From JBGCFO01 sp045106955 (GTDB lineage: Bacteria > Pseudomonadota > Alphaproteobacteria > Rickettsiales > Rickettsiaceae): a DNA stretch of 64,000 nucleotides. The DNA is taken from the NCBI GenBank assembly GCA_045106955.1, contig JBGCFO010000020.1:28851-92850 (forward strand), in the 5' to 3' direction. The notes beneath the pieces were generated by a model. That model saw only the letters and a program-made list of their open reading frames with translations. It was not told the origin of the DNA and made no database searches. Below, piece by piece: positions 17,887 to 27,415 of the stretch (its first letter is position 1; every line of letters starts with the position of its first letter). The position numbers and the translations under genes are program-made.

Positions 17887-19938
17887 TTATTTGCATTCAT
17901 CTTTATGAGTTTCAATACATTTTGCCATTGTCACTGAATGTTTGGTTATAACATCTGTCATATAATAGTTTGTTTCTATTGTTTGAATTGGATGTGTATT
18001 ATCATACTTCTCATCATTCCAATCGCTATAAGATATATCGCAATTGATTGTTTGATTTATATTAGCAAAGATCTTTGAATATTGAGACATAAGAGCTCTT
18101 ATATCTTCAATGCTATTTATTTTAAGATTGATATTTAATACTTGCGCTAATTCATTGATCGCTAGCCAATCAGGTTTTGCTTCACCTAATGGTTCAATAG
18201 CTTTTCTAGAATATTGCGGTCTTCCTTCAAGATTAACAAATATTCCGTCTTGTTCACTATAAGCTGCAGTTGGTAATATTACATCCGCATTATACGCCCC
18301 TACATCGCCATGATGTCCTTGATATATAACAAAGGCAGATGAAAATGCGCTCATATCTACATCGTCAGATCCAAGTAAGTACACACATTTAATTATATTG
18401 GATTTAGTTTTACGTAAGATATGTTCAATATTATCATCGTCCCTTTGTACGAATCCTATATCATTAGCTCCAATAATAGATGAATGATTATGCATTATAT
18501 TAAAACCATTCCAATCATCTTTAACTATGTTGTATTTATCTACAATCTTGTAAATTATGTTAAATAAAGCTTTTGCATCTTTTCTGGAGTATAATCCATC
18601 TCCTATTATTATCATTGGCTTTTTAGCTTCTTTAAGCTGCTTAGAAAATGCATGTTTTTCATTTAATATTGATTCAAGAAGATCAGGGGAATGTCCTAGC
18701 TCTTGTATTTTGTATGTTTGATCGTTAGATTCACCAATTCTTGCAACATGCATTGAACCAGATCTTTGCGCTTGACCGATTTTAGTGTTTATAATAGGTG
18801 CAGTATGTCTTGGATTCGATCCTATAAGCAAACATAAATCAGATTGATTAATATTTGCAATTTCAGTGTTGAATAAATAATTGCCTCGTGATTTGCAATC
18901 AATTACATAATTAAATTGATTAGCTGTGATATTATCGCAATTTAAGATCTTAAGTAGGTTTTTTAATAAAAACATAGGCTCAACAGGAACCAGCTTACCA
19001 GCTATTGCAGCTATCTGATTACCTTCTAATGTACTAATACGTTGTTTTATAGTTTCTAAAGCCTCTTGCCAAGATGTTTTGATTAATTTACCATTTTTAC
19101 GTACATATGGATAATCTAGACGTTGATATTTAAGACCATCATAAGAAAAACGAATTTTATCTGAAATCCATTCTTCATTAATTTCATCATTAGGATTTGG
19201 CAATATTCGCATTACTTCATTTCCTATGGAATCAATGCGTATATTCGAACCAACAGCATCCAAGATATCTATAGAATTGGTTTTTTTTAATTCCCAACTG
19301 CGCGCCTTGAATTCGTAAGGTTTAGATGTTAGAGCCCCAACTGGACAAAGATCAATAATGTTTCCAGATAATTCAGATGCAAGTGTTTTTTCTAAATAAT
19401 TAGTTATTTCCATATGCTCACCTCTGTATAAAGCTCCTAATTCCTCTACTCCAGCTACATCAGTTGCAAAACGTATACATCTTGTGCAATGTATACATCT
19501 ATTCATTGATGTCTTGATCAGGGGTCCTAAATCTTTATTTTCAACAGCTCTTTTATTTTCCTTAAATCTGTTTTTTATAGCTCCATATTTAAAAGCCTCA
19601 TCTTGTAGATCGCATTCACCTCCTTGATCGCAAATAGGGCAATCTAGAGGATGGTTAATTAGCAGTAACTCCATTATTGCTTCTCGAGTTTTTTTTACCT
19701 CTTGAGTATTTGTGTGTATTACCATCCCATCTTGAACCATTGCGGCACAAGACGCTATTGGTTTAGGTGATTTTTCCATATTCACTAAGCACATCCTGCA
19801 GTTGCCTGCAATTTTTAGCTTTTTATGATAGCAGAAATGTGGAATTTCTATCCCAACCCTATTACAAGCCTGCATGACTGTTATTCCAGACTCTATTTCG
19901 TGTTCTATATTATCTATAATAATTTTGATCATACTCAT
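17887..19938 (-). CDS. nuoG: NADH-quinone oxidoreductase subunit G
   Basis: A 683-residue peripheral-arm subunit. The N-terminal ferredoxin domain has FCYH, GNCRMC and a later cysteine for the 2Fe-2S centre. HPLDCPICDQGGECDLQD carries the His/Cys 4Fe-4S centre and CIHCTRCIRF plus a CPVGAL segment carries the next. The remaining 450 residues form the molybdopterin-oxidoreductase-like domain (LCLLIGSNPRHTAPIIN and ILPTAAYSEQDGIFVNLEGR). The length is typical of alphaproteobacteria. It is the first gene of the nuoG-nuoH-dnaE group and is divergent from pyrH across a 145-base gap. Confidence 0.97.
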   Translation of the reverse strand: MSMIKIIIDNIEHEIESGITVMQACNRVGIEIPHFCYHKKLKIAGNCRMCLVNMEKSPKPIASCAAMVQDGMVIHTNTQEVKKTREAIMELLLINHPLDCPICDQGGECDLQDEAFKYGAIKNRFKENKRAVENKDLGPLIKTSMNRCIHCTRCIRFATDVAGVEELGALYRGEHMEITNYLEKTLASELSGNIIDLCPVGALTSKPYEFKARSWELKKTNSIDILDAVGSNIRIDSIGNEVMRILPNPNDEINEEWISDKIRFSYDGLKYQRLDYPYVRKNGKLIKTSWQEALETIKQRISTLEGNQIAAIAGKLVPVEPMFLLKNLLKILNCDNITANQFNYVIDCKSRGNYLFNTEIANINQSDLCLLIGSNPRHTAPIINTKIGQAQRSGSMHVARIGESNDQTYKIQELGHSPDLLESILNEKHAFSKQLKEAKKPMIIIGDGLYSRKDAKALFNIIYKIVDKYNIVKDDWNGFNIMHNHSSIIGANDIGFVQRDDDNIEHILRKTKSNIIKCVYLLGSDDVDMSAFSSAFVIYQGHHGDVGAYNADVILPTAAYSEQDGIFVNLEGRPQYSRKAIEPLGEAKPDWLAINELAQVLNINLKINSIEDIRALMSQYSKIFANINQTINCDISYSDWNDEKYDNTHPIQTIETNYYMTDVITKHSVTMAKCIETHKDECK

Positions 19939-20083
19939 TTAAATTAAATTGATATGACGCAACATCTATTGTCTATTGCTTTTAATCTACAATAGTATAT
20001 TATTACCGTAAATAAGCAATAGTAATAACACTTTTTACAAGAGAAATTATATTATATGAAGTGCAAGAAATTAGATTGTGTAA

Positions 20084-20803
20084 ATGCCTAAAATCAAATA
20101 CAAAAGAGTTTTGCTAAAAGTTTCAGGAGAAGCTTTAATGGGCAGGAAAGAATTTGGTTATGATTATGATACAATTAAAACAATCGCTCAAGATATTAAA
20201 GATGCTCAAAGTACAGATCTACAAGTTTGCGTTGTAGTTGGTGGTGGTAATATTTATCGTGGCAAAGATTTTGGATTACTTAAAATTGATCGTGCTGCAG
20301 CTGATCACATTGGTATGGTAGCCACTGTAATTAATGCATTAGCTTTGCAAAATGTAATGGAATCAATTGGTGTAAATACCAGAGTGTTATCAGCTATTCC
20401 TATGACTACGATTTGTGAACCTTATATATCACGCAAAGCAAAAAGACATATGGAAAAGGGTAGGGTTGTTATCTTTGCTGCTGGGACAGGTCATCCATTT
20501 TGCACGACTGATAGCGCTGCTGTGTTAAGAGCTATAGAAATGGATTGCGATTTGTTACTAAAAGGTACCCAGGTTGATGGGGTGTATGATTCAGATCCAA
20601 CTCAAAATCCAAATGCTAGAAAATATGATATTCTAAATTATGATTATATTTTAGAGAAAAACCTCCAAATTATGGATTTATCAGCTATTACACTTGCAAA
20701 AGAAAATAAATTGCCAATACTAGTGTTTTCTATAAGGCAAAAGGGTAATTTTTTAGCTGTATTGCAAAATAAAGGAATTTTTTCATTTATAGAAGGAGAA
20801 TAA
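20084..20803 (+). CDS. pyrH: UMP kinase
   Basis: A 239-residue amino-acid-kinase-fold enzyme. VLLKVSGEALMG opens the nucleotide site, followed by VVVGGGNIYRG, DHIGMVATVINALALQ, AAGTGHPFCTTDSAAVLRA and GVYDSDP, all conserved in bacterial UMP kinases. It phosphorylates UMP to UDP in the cytoplasm. It is followed after 6 bases by frr, a common bacterial pairing; tsf, often upstream, is not here. Confidence 0.98.
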   Translation: MPKIKYKRVLLKVSGEALMGRKEFGYDYDTIKTIAQDIKDAQSTDLQVCVVVGGGNIYRGKDFGLLKIDRAAADHIGMVATVINALALQNVMESIGVNTRVLSAIPMTTICEPYISRKAKRHMEKGRVVIFAAGTGHPFCTTDSAAVLRAIEMDCDLLLKGTQVDGVYDSDPTQNPNARKYDILNYDYILEKNLQIMDLSAITLAKENKLPILVFSIRQKGNFLAVLQNKGIFSFIEGE

Positions 20804-20809
20804 TTAATT

Positions 20810-21370
20810 ATGGATAAAAACTCTTTAAAAAAAACATTAAGTAGTAAGATGGATAAAGCCATTGAAATTCTTGATAGAGAATTTTCTGGACTTAGAACTA
20901 ATAGAGCGTCTATTAATCTACTTGATTCAGTAATCGTAGAATGTTATAATGATAAAATGCACTTAAATCAGTTGGCTAGTGTTTCGACCCCAGATTCTCG
21001 GACTATACAAGTGCAGGTATGGGATAAAAAGCTTATTAAAGCTGTAGAAAAAGCTATAGTGGACAGTAATTTGGGAGTTAATCCAGTTGCTGATGGCCAG
21101 GTTGTTTCTATTACAATCCCTCCTCTTAACGAGGAGAGACGCAAGGAATTGATTAAAATCGCTTACAAATATTCAGAAAATGCAAAGATTAGCATACGTA
21201 ATGTTAGAAGACATGCGATAGATGATTTAAAGCTTGAACACAAAAATAGTTTATTAACTAAAGATGAATTATATAAATTGTCAGAAGAAGCCCAGAAATG
21301 CACGGATGATTTTTGCAAAAAAATTGATGTAAAAACTGCAAAAAAAGAAGTAGAAATATTAGAGATTTGA
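20810..21370 (+). CDS. frr: Ribosome recycling factor
   Basis: A 186-residue protein of standard length. The N-terminal helix KMDKAIEILDREFSGLRTNRAS and the RRKELIKIAYKYSENAKISIRNVRRHA segment are the RRF hallmarks. With EF-G it splits post-termination ribosomes; the gene for EF-G follows 1.1 kb downstream. It is transcribed with pyrH, and its stop is followed by a 139-base gap before rpsL that could carry the str-operon promoter. Confidence 0.98.
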   Translation: MDKNSLKKTLSSKMDKAIEILDREFSGLRTNRASINLLDSVIVECYNDKMHLNQLASVSTPDSRTIQVQVWDKKLIKAVEKAIVDSNLGVNPVADGQVVSITIPPLNEERRKELIKIAYKYSENAKISIRNVRRHAIDDLKLEHKNSLLTKDELYKLSEEAQKCTDDFCKKIDVKTAKKEVEILEI

Positions 21371-21509
21371 TGGTTTTGTTTAATTCTTTGTATTTGTGTT
21401 AATTTATGGCTTGTAATTATATTAAAAGTCCATTAGTATCGTTTCTATGATTTTAATTTCAATAGTTATTATTAGATAAATTAAATGTATTTAAATAGGA
21501 TAATTGTTT

Positions 21510-21887
21510 ATGCCAACTAACAATCAATTAGTACGTTTTGGTAGGAGTTCTAAGGTTCGTAAATCTAAATCCCCTGCATTAGAAAATAACCCATTTAAAA
21601 AGGGTGTATGTCTTATAGTAAAAACTGTTACACCTAGAAAGCCTAACTCTGCTTTGAGAAAAATTGCCAAAGTGAAATTGACAAATGGCAAGGTAGTAAA
21701 CGCCTATATTCCTGGAGTAGGGCACAATTTGCAAGAACATTCTGTGGTATTAATTAGAGGTGGTAAAGTAAAAGATTTACCTGGCGTAAGATACCATATA
21801 GTTCGTGGAACTTATGATACTCAAGGGGTAAAAAATCGCAAACAAGGTCGATCACGTTATGGTACACCTATAAAAGGTATAAAATAA
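21510..21887 (+). CDS. rpsL: 30S ribosomal protein S12
   Basis: A 125-residue protein beginning MPTNNQLVRFGR. The ATG at 21510 was chosen over an in-frame TTG two codons earlier because the conserved protein starts with MPT and an AGGA sequence (21497-21500) is at suitable distance. VTPRKPNSALRKIAKV and PGVGHNLQEHSVVLIRGG-type decoding-centre loops are intact, with K at the residue equivalent to E. coli K42 (TPRKPN) and KDLPGVRYH around K87, so there are no classical streptomycin-resistance changes. First gene of rpsL-rpsG-fusA. Confidence 0.98.
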   Translation: MPTNNQLVRFGRSSKVRKSKSPALENNPFKKGVCLIVKTVTPRKPNSALRKIAKVKLTNGKVVNAYIPGVGHNLQEHSVVLIRGGKVKDLPGVRYHIVRGTYDTQGVKNRKQGRSRYGTPIKGIK

Positions 21888-21934
21888 ATAGTTAAATTAT
21901 CATTGAATTACTTAAACAATAAATAAAAAATTAT

Positions 21935-22444
21935 ATGTCACGTCGTCACGCTGCTAAGAAGAAAGTTGTATTGCCAGATTTGAAATACAGTAGTGTATTA
22001 CTTTCGAAATTTATAAATAACATCATGGAAGATGGAAAGAAACTACTTGCTCAGAAAATAGTATACGGTGCATTTGATAAGTTAGAAAAAAAGTACCAAT
22101 TAAATCCGTACGAATCTTTTAAAAATGCTGTAAGTAATGTCGCTCCTCAGGTGGAAGTTACATCTGTTCGTGTTGGAGGTGCAAATTATCAAGTTCCATC
22201 TCCAGTAGAAGAGGTTAGAAGTAATGTGCTCGCCTTTAGGTGGATTATTGATGCGGCTTTAAAACGTTCTGAGCGTACTATGATAGATAAATTAGCAGAA
22301 GAACTTAAGGCTGCTGATGGAAACACTCCATGTGGTTCTATTAAAAAACGAGACGATACTCATAGAATGGCTGAAGCAAATAAAGCATTTGCTCATTTTG
22401 CAGCAAGGAGATCACAAAATAAAACTGCAGAAAATTTAAATTAA
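21935..22444 (+). CDS. rpsG: 30S ribosomal protein S7
   Basis: A 169-residue protein, slightly longer than the common 156 because of an extended C-terminus ending KTAENLN. MSRRHAAKK, SKFINNIMEDGKK, VSNVAPQVEVTSVRVGGANYQVP and KKRDDTHRMAEANKAFAHF are the conserved S7 segments contacting 16S rRNA in the head and the exit site. Placed 47 bases after rpsL and 21 before fusA. Confidence 0.98.
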   Translation: MSRRHAAKKKVVLPDLKYSSVLLSKFINNIMEDGKKLLAQKIVYGAFDKLEKKYQLNPYESFKNAVSNVAPQVEVTSVRVGGANYQVPSPVEEVRSNVLAFRWIIDAALKRSERTMIDKLAEELKAADGNTPCGSIKKRDDTHRMAEANKAFAHFAARRSQNKTAENLN

Positions 22445-22465
22445 AAAAAATTATAAATACTGAAT

Positions 22466-24541
22466 ATGTCAAAATTAGACTTATCTAAAATACGTAATAT
22501 TGGTATATGCGCTCACATTGATGCTGGGAAGACTACTACCACTGAACGTGTATTGTACTATACTGGTAAATCTCATAAAATTGGAGAAGTACATGATGGT
22601 GGCGCGACAATGGATTGGATGGAGCAAGAACAAGAACGCGGTATAACCATAACTTCTGCAGCCACTACATGCGCTTGGAATGGGTATAAAATTAATATTA
22701 TTGACACTCCTGGTCACGTTGATTTTACAATTGAAGTTGAGAGATCATTACGTGTTCTAGATGGTGCTGTTGTAGTATTTGATGCAGTTGCCGGTGTTGA
22801 GCCTCAATCAGAAACGGTTTGGAGACAAGCAGACAAATATAACGTTCCTAGAATATGTTTTATTAATAAAATGGATAGAGCTGGAGCGAATTTTGATCAA
22901 TGCGTAGAAATGATTATAGATCGATTAGGAGCTACTCCGATATTATTACAACTTCCTTTGGGTAAAGAAGATGAATTTAAAGGTGTAATCGATCTAATTG
23001 ATATGAAAGCTGTTGTATGGGATGATGATTCTTTAGGCGCAAGCTTTAAGACTACTGATATTCCTGATAATATGATAGAACAAGCTAAAGATGCAAGGTC
23101 TAATTTAATTGATGCTGTTGCAGAAGCTGATGATGTAATTATAGAAAAATATCTTAATGGCGAAGAATTGACAAAAGAAGAAATATGTAAATGTATTAGA
23201 CAAGTCACAATTTCAAGTTCTGCTATACCAGTATTTTGTGGTAGTGCATTTAAAAATAAAGGCGTACAACCTTTGTTAGATGCGGTTGTAGATTATTTAC
23301 CATCACCTCTAGATATTGGATTTGTTAAAGGTATAGATGCCAAAACAGATAAAGAATGTGATTTTAAAACATCTGCGTCGGAATCCTTAAAGGCGTTAGC
23401 ATTTAAAATTATGACAGATCCTTTCGTTGGATCTTTGACTTTTGCTAGAATATATTCCGGATCCATTAGTTCAGGAATGTCTGTGCTAAATACCAACACA
23501 GATAAAAAGGAGCGTATTGGTCGAATGTTGTTAATGCATGCAAATGACAGAGAGGATATCAAAATTGCTAATGCAGGTGATATTGTAGCATTAGTTGGGT
23601 TAAAAAATACTAAAACTGGTGATACTATCTGCAGCTCAGATAATCCTGTGATTTTAGAAAAAATGGAATTTCCCGAGCCTGTTATTGAGCTTGCTATTGA
23701 GCCTAAATCTGTTGCAGATCAAGAAAAAATGTCCTTAGCACTGCATAGATTATCCTCGGAAGATCCATCTCTTTATGTGTCAACCGATTTAGAATCTGGT
23801 CAAACTATTATTAAAGGAATGGGAGAACTTCATCTTGAAATTATAATTGATCGTTTGAAGCGTGAATTTAAAGTAGAGGCGAATATTGGAGCTCCAAAAG
23901 TTGCTTATCGTGAGACTATTACTAAAACTTGCGAAGTTGACTATACACATAAAAAGCAATCTGGTGGTGCAGGCCAATTTGCTAGAGTAAAAATTATTTT
24001 TGAACCTTTAGAACATTCATCTGGTACAAATTTTGAATTTGAAAGTAAAATCTTTGGAGGAGCTATTCCAAAAGAATATATCCCTGGAGTGCAAAAAGGC
24101 TTAGAAAATATCAAGGAAACAGGAATTTTAGCTGGTTACCCATTAATTGATTTTAAAGCTACTTTAGTTGATGGCGCCTATCATGATGTAGATTCCAGCG
24201 TTCTTGCCTTTGAAATTGCGGCTAAAGCTGCATTTATGGAAGGAATTCCTAAAGGAGGGCCTAAAATTTTGGAGCCAATTATGAAATTAGAAATAATTAC
24301 CCCTAATGAATATATGGGTGATATTATTGGAAATATAAATAGCAGAAGAGGTCAGGTGCAAAGCATGAATCCAAGAGGTAATGCTCAAATCATTGTTGCT
24401 CTTGCTCCGCTTTCGAATATGTTTGGTTACGTTAATACATTACGCTCATTGTCTCAAGGAAGAGCGCAATATAGTATGTTCTTTTCACATTACGATCCTG
24501 TGCCAGAGCATTTAGTCAGTGAGATTCAATCTAAAAAATAA
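22466..24541 (+). CDS. fusA: Elongation factor G
   Basis: A 691-residue translocase GTPase. G1 AHIDAGKTTTTERVLYYTG, switch I RGITITSAA, G3 DTPGHVDFT and G4 NKMDRAG are all present, followed by domains II-V with GMGELHLEI and the domain IV loop YRETITKTCEVDYTHKKQSGG (shortened: YRETI, KKQSGG). It moves tRNA-mRNA through the ribosome and works with RRF. The usual next gene, tuf, is missing; the transcript instead ends at a strong terminator 13 bases downstream and is followed by decayed mobile DNA. Confidence 0.98.
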   Translation: MSKLDLSKIRNIGICAHIDAGKTTTTERVLYYTGKSHKIGEVHDGGATMDWMEQEQERGITITSAATTCAWNGYKINIIDTPGHVDFTIEVERSLRVLDGAVVVFDAVAGVEPQSETVWRQADKYNVPRICFINKMDRAGANFDQCVEMIIDRLGATPILLQLPLGKEDEFKGVIDLIDMKAVVWDDDSLGASFKTTDIPDNMIEQAKDARSNLIDAVAEADDVIIEKYLNGEELTKEEICKCIRQVTISSSAIPVFCGSAFKNKGVQPLLDAVVDYLPSPLDIGFVKGIDAKTDKECDFKTSASESLKALAFKIMTDPFVGSLTFARIYSGSISSGMSVLNTNTDKKERIGRMLLMHANDREDIKIANAGDIVALVGLKNTKTGDTICSSDNPVILEKMEFPEPVIELAIEPKSVADQEKMSLALHRLSSEDPSLYVSTDLESGQTIIKGMGELHLEIIIDRLKREFKVEANIGAPKVAYRETITKTCEVDYTHKKQSGGAGQFARVKIIFEPLEHSSGTNFEFESKIFGGAIPKEYIPGVQKGLENIKETGILAGYPLIDFKATLVDGAYHDVDSSVLAFEIAAKAAFMEGIPKGGPKILEPIMKLEIITPNEYMGDIIGNINSRRGQVQSMNPRGNAQIIVALAPLSNMFGYVNTLRSLSQGRAQYSMFFSHYDPVPEHLVSEIQSKK

Positions 24542-24553
24542 AATTTCATTTTT

Positions 24554-24596
24554 AGATTTTGCTAATTGGTAGCAGTGGTTGGCAAAATCTTTTTTT
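24554..24596 (+). terminator. Intrinsic terminator of the rpsL-rpsG-fusA operon
   Basis: AGATTTTGC (24554-24562) pairs perfectly with GCAAAATCT (24582-24590), a 19-base loop lies between, and six T follow (24591-24596). It is the clearest rho-independent terminator in the window and lies just after the fusA stop. Confidence 0.85.
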
Positions 24597-24664
24597 AGAC
24601 TAGATATAGCTAAATCGATTTAAAATAGGTATAACGTTAAAGATTATCACTATTAATTGAAATT

Positions 24665-24985
24665 ATGACGTATTCAGTACATTTTAGAAAAAAGTATTAT
24701 CAACAAAGGAAAAAGAAAGATTAAGCCTTGCCTCAGTATCTAAAAGACTTGCCATAAGTAAAAATACAGTGTTTTTATGGACTAAAGCTTTACTCCCTAA
24801 GAAACATAGAGCAAAGCCAGTAATAAAAATAGATATGCAACAATTACAAGCAGACATTGCTCAATATAGCGACGTATATCAATATGAAAGAGCTGGAACC
24901 GTCTAAATGTAAGTCAATCAGCTATACACACAGCGCTCTTAATCGCCTTAGGGTTGCATATAAAAAAACTCTAAATTATTCCAAT
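24665..24985 (+). pseudogene. Decayed IS630-family transposase, N-terminal (helix-turn-helix) fragment
   Basis: The ATG at 24665 begins MTYSVHFRKK and then runs into a stop. Shifting frame restores a good helix-turn-helix region: ERLSLASVSKRLAISKNTV, FLWTKALLPKKHRAKPV, KIDMQQLQADIAQYSDVYQY and ERAG. A second frameshift after ERAGT is needed to continue as NVSQSAIHTAL and a third for NRLRVAYKKTL. This is the layout of the first ORF of IS630-type elements common in Rickettsiales. The catalytic DDE half is absent. It is a remnant of a lost insertion sequence. Confidence 0.78.
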
Positions 24986-25003
24986 AGATGATTTTAAATG
25001 GTT

Positions 25004-25413
25004 TTAAATAACGAATGGATTAAGTAGCTGGACACCAAATAATCGAAAATGTTTTGTATTACGCGTTACTAGCGTCATATTCATCTGCAATGCTTGCGAT
25101 GCAATGAATGCATCAATAGCATTTGTGCCATCGATAGCTAACAATCCGGCCCATTCTTGACATGTAGTACAATCAATCTTAATGATATGATCTGTGTAAT
25201 TTATGATTAAATTTTGTACCCAATTTAACAAAACTTTACCAGCAATTTTATCCTTTTTATACTTTCTTAATGCGCCAGTTTTAATTTCACCAATAGTAAT
25301 ACAACTAATGTATAAGCGATTAAACGGAGTGCTATTGATCCAATGTATTACACCTGGATCTGGTTTTTTTTTCTAATTTCAGAAATAATATTTGTATCTA
25401 ATAAATAATACAT
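25004..25413 (-). pseudogene. VapC-type PIN-domain toxin, disrupted at a poly-A tract
   Basis: From the ATG at 25413 the frame reads MYYLLDTNIISEIRKK, a PIN-domain start with the first catalytic aspartate (LLDTN). It then meets a run of nine A on the minus strand (25364-25372), after which the original frame stops. In the next frame the protein continues PDPGVIHWINS, YISCITIGEIKTGALRK (second acidic residue), and the rest of the toxin: AIDAFIASQALQMNMTLVTRN and FGVQLLNP. One extra A, or two fewer, would restore a toxin of about 136 residues. No antitoxin gene is seen in the 156 bases upstream, so it is orphan and probably dead. Confidence 0.78.
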
Positions 25414-25569
25414 ATTTTAATTATTTTAAGTTGAATAAAAAGTGATAATCAAATAAATAATCATAGTTAATATATATTTTAAAATATCTTGTAAGATTTA
25501 TACTGCATATTGTATATATGACAATAATTTATTATTCTGATAGTAGAAATATAAATTATTATTATTAAA

Positions 25570-25986
25570 ATGAAGCGCAATAGATATCAAAAACAAAAAA
25601 GATCTTTACTGTTACTACCAATATTGTCGATATTATTATTTGCGTTCTTTTTTTATAAATATCAAAAATCAGAGACAAGTTTACAAATTAGCGAGCCTAC
25701 AAACGAGTGTCAGATTCAGGTAAGATTATATACAAAATCATGGTGTTCCTATTGTAACAATGCTAAAAAACTATTAGATAGTAAAAATATTGGTTATTGT
25801 AATATCGATATAAGCAACAATAAAAAACAGCATCAAAAACTATATTTACAGACTTCTAGCAAGACAGTACCTTATATATTTATCAATAATCAATATATCG
25901 GTGGTTACCAAGACCTAATTCAGTTACAAAATGAAGGCAGATTACAGAAATTAATGTGCCATAATGAAATAAATAAAGAGGAATAA
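25570..25986 (+). CDS. Membrane-anchored glutaredoxin-like protein
   Basis: A 138-residue protein. A basic start (MKRNRYQKQKR) and a membrane segment at about 12-29 give an N-in anchor, leaving the glutaredoxin domain on the periplasmic side. The domain begins IQVRLYTKSWCSYCNNAKKLL with the redox pair C59-x-x-C62 and has the cis-proline loop KTVPYIFINNQYIGG. Glutaredoxins normally work with glutathione in the cytoplasm, so an exported, tethered version is unusual. It might act in thiol maturation of envelope proteins such as cytochromes. It stands alone, 157 bases after the vapC remnant. Confidence 0.85.
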   Translation: MKRNRYQKQKRSLLLLPILSILLFAFFFYKYQKSETSLQISEPTNECQIQVRLYTKSWCSYCNNAKKLLDSKNIGYCNIDISNNKKQHQKLYLQTSSKTVPYIFINNQYIGGYQDLIQLQNEGRLQKLMCHNEINKEE

Positions 25987-25996
25987 ATAAAAAGAG

Positions 25997-26026
25997 CTAT
26001 AGTGAATTGTTAAATAATTCACATAG
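25997..26026. terminator. Hairpin between the glutaredoxin gene and dnaN
   Basis: CTAT-A-GTGAATT (25997-26008) and AATTCACATAG (26016-26026) form an 11-bp stem with one bulged A and a 7-base loop. A T-rich stretch follows on the minus strand (complement of 25984-25995) and a weaker one on the plus strand, so it may end both converging transcripts. A very similar hairpin lies at 55708-55735. Confidence 0.45.
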
Positions 26027-26144
26027 TTAATTTGTGTTCTTTATAATTTATTTTCCATAATATATATTATATATTTTTTACATCTCTGAAATCTTAGTAA
26101 AAAATATAAAAAATTATATCAAATAAAATCTGTCGCACTAATAA

Positions 26145-27404
26145 TTATACTTTGAACGGCATAACAATAAAATTATCAGTATCATTACCTAATATATTAA
26201 TTAATACAGATGAAAATTCATCTTTATACGATAACTTGATTTTTGATGTTTTAGCTAAGTTTAAAATATCAGTAAGGTATTTTGGGTTAAAACCTATAGA
26301 AGTATAGTTTTCTCCATTAAATTGACAATGATATGAGTTTTTATTACTCTTTTCATCAACGTCATCATCTTTAGTAGAATATTGCAGCACTTCTTGAGCA
26401 AAACCATGTATATCACCAATAGAGCTAACAACAAGACATTCTCTTTGGAATTCTAGTTTAATTGCCTTACGTTGCTGACTAGTTACAACTTCTACTCTGT
26501 CAATAACATTAAGCAAAAAAGATGCACTAATTATCAAAGAATTTTCATATGGATTTCTAGATAAAAATGATTGATATTTTGGAAAAACACTGTCGTTAAG
26601 CTTAGAAATGACTATATTATCATTAATTATGAATTTGATCTTAGTCCGATCTATTATTATTTTAATATGATTTGCAGAATTGTTGCTAATGTCTTTGATT
26701 ATACGTATTAATTTATCGATAGTTTTGTTCGGCACTATCACACAATAATCCTTTAAGTTAGCGTTTTCCTTTTCATTTAGTTCTAAACTAGCAAGTGACA
26801 ATCGATGCCCATCAGTAGATACAGCAAAAAATTTATTACTCTTTACCTCAAAGCAAACCCCATTTAAATTGACTCTATTCTCATCAAGAGACGCAGAAAA
26901 AAAAGTTGAATCTAATACTCTTATAAACTCCTTGGTTGGCATTATTAACTCAATACAATCATTTTCAACAATATCTTGCATAACAGGAAATTGATCTACA
27001 CTAACTATCGGTAAATTAAATTCACAATTTTTTCCATTGATAGTAAATTGATTATTAGGTAATAGTTGCATATTAATGTTATCATCGGTAATTCTCTTTA
27101 TTATATTACTCAATAATTTTGCGGTAGAAACATTAACATGACCTGAATTTATTATTTGAGCTGGTATGATTTGAGAGAAAAATAACAAATCTTTATCTGT
27201 TGTACAAATATATAATTTATCTACTTCGGCTGATAGTTTGATATTATTTGCATCTATACTTGCAGTGCTAATACGTTTATCAAGAATAGATTCTGCTAAA
27301 ATAAGGCAGTGCGAAAATCTTTTTTGTTCAATCATGACATGAAAATTATCATGACTTAAACGATCGTCTTTGTGTATATCTTGAATTGTCTTCCCTTGAT
27401 TCAC
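26145..27404 (-). CDS. dnaN: DNA polymerase III beta sliding clamp
   Basis: A divergent clamp of 419 residues with the three-domain architecture. ILDKRISTASIDANNIKLSAEVDKLYICTTD is recognisable domain-I sequence (key part ANNIKLSA), FFAVSTDGHRLSLA is domain II, and the C-terminus ends in the NFIVMPFKV strand (usually xxxMPMR), which forms the protein-binding pocket. The listed start is a GTG with a purine-rich AGAAGA before it, 11 bases after dnaA. An ATG at 27335 would give a 396-residue form closer to the family length and start (MIEQKRFS), and is a real alternative. It holds the polymerase on DNA; dnaE and holB are also in the window. Confidence 0.93.
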   Translation of the reverse strand: MNQGKTIQDIHKDDRLSHDNFHVMIEQKRFSHCLILAESILDKRISTASIDANNIKLSAEVDKLYICTTDKDLLFFSQIIPAQIINSGHVNVSTAKLLSNIIKRITDDNINMQLLPNNQFTINGKNCEFNLPIVSVDQFPVMQDIVENDCIELIMPTKEFIRVLDSTFFSASLDENRVNLNGVCFEVKSNKFFAVSTDGHRLSLASLELNEKENANLKDYCVIVPNKTIDKLIRIIKDISNNSANHIKIIIDRTKIKFIINDNIVISKLNDSVFPKYQSFLSRNPYENSLIISASFLLNVIDRVEVVTSQQRKAIKLEFQRECLVVSSIGDIHGFAQEVLQYSTKDDDVDEKSNKNSYHCQFNGENYTSIGFNPKYLTDILNLAKTSKIKLSYKDEFSSVLINILGNDTDNFIVMPFKV

Positions 27405-27415
27405 TATCTTCTGTT

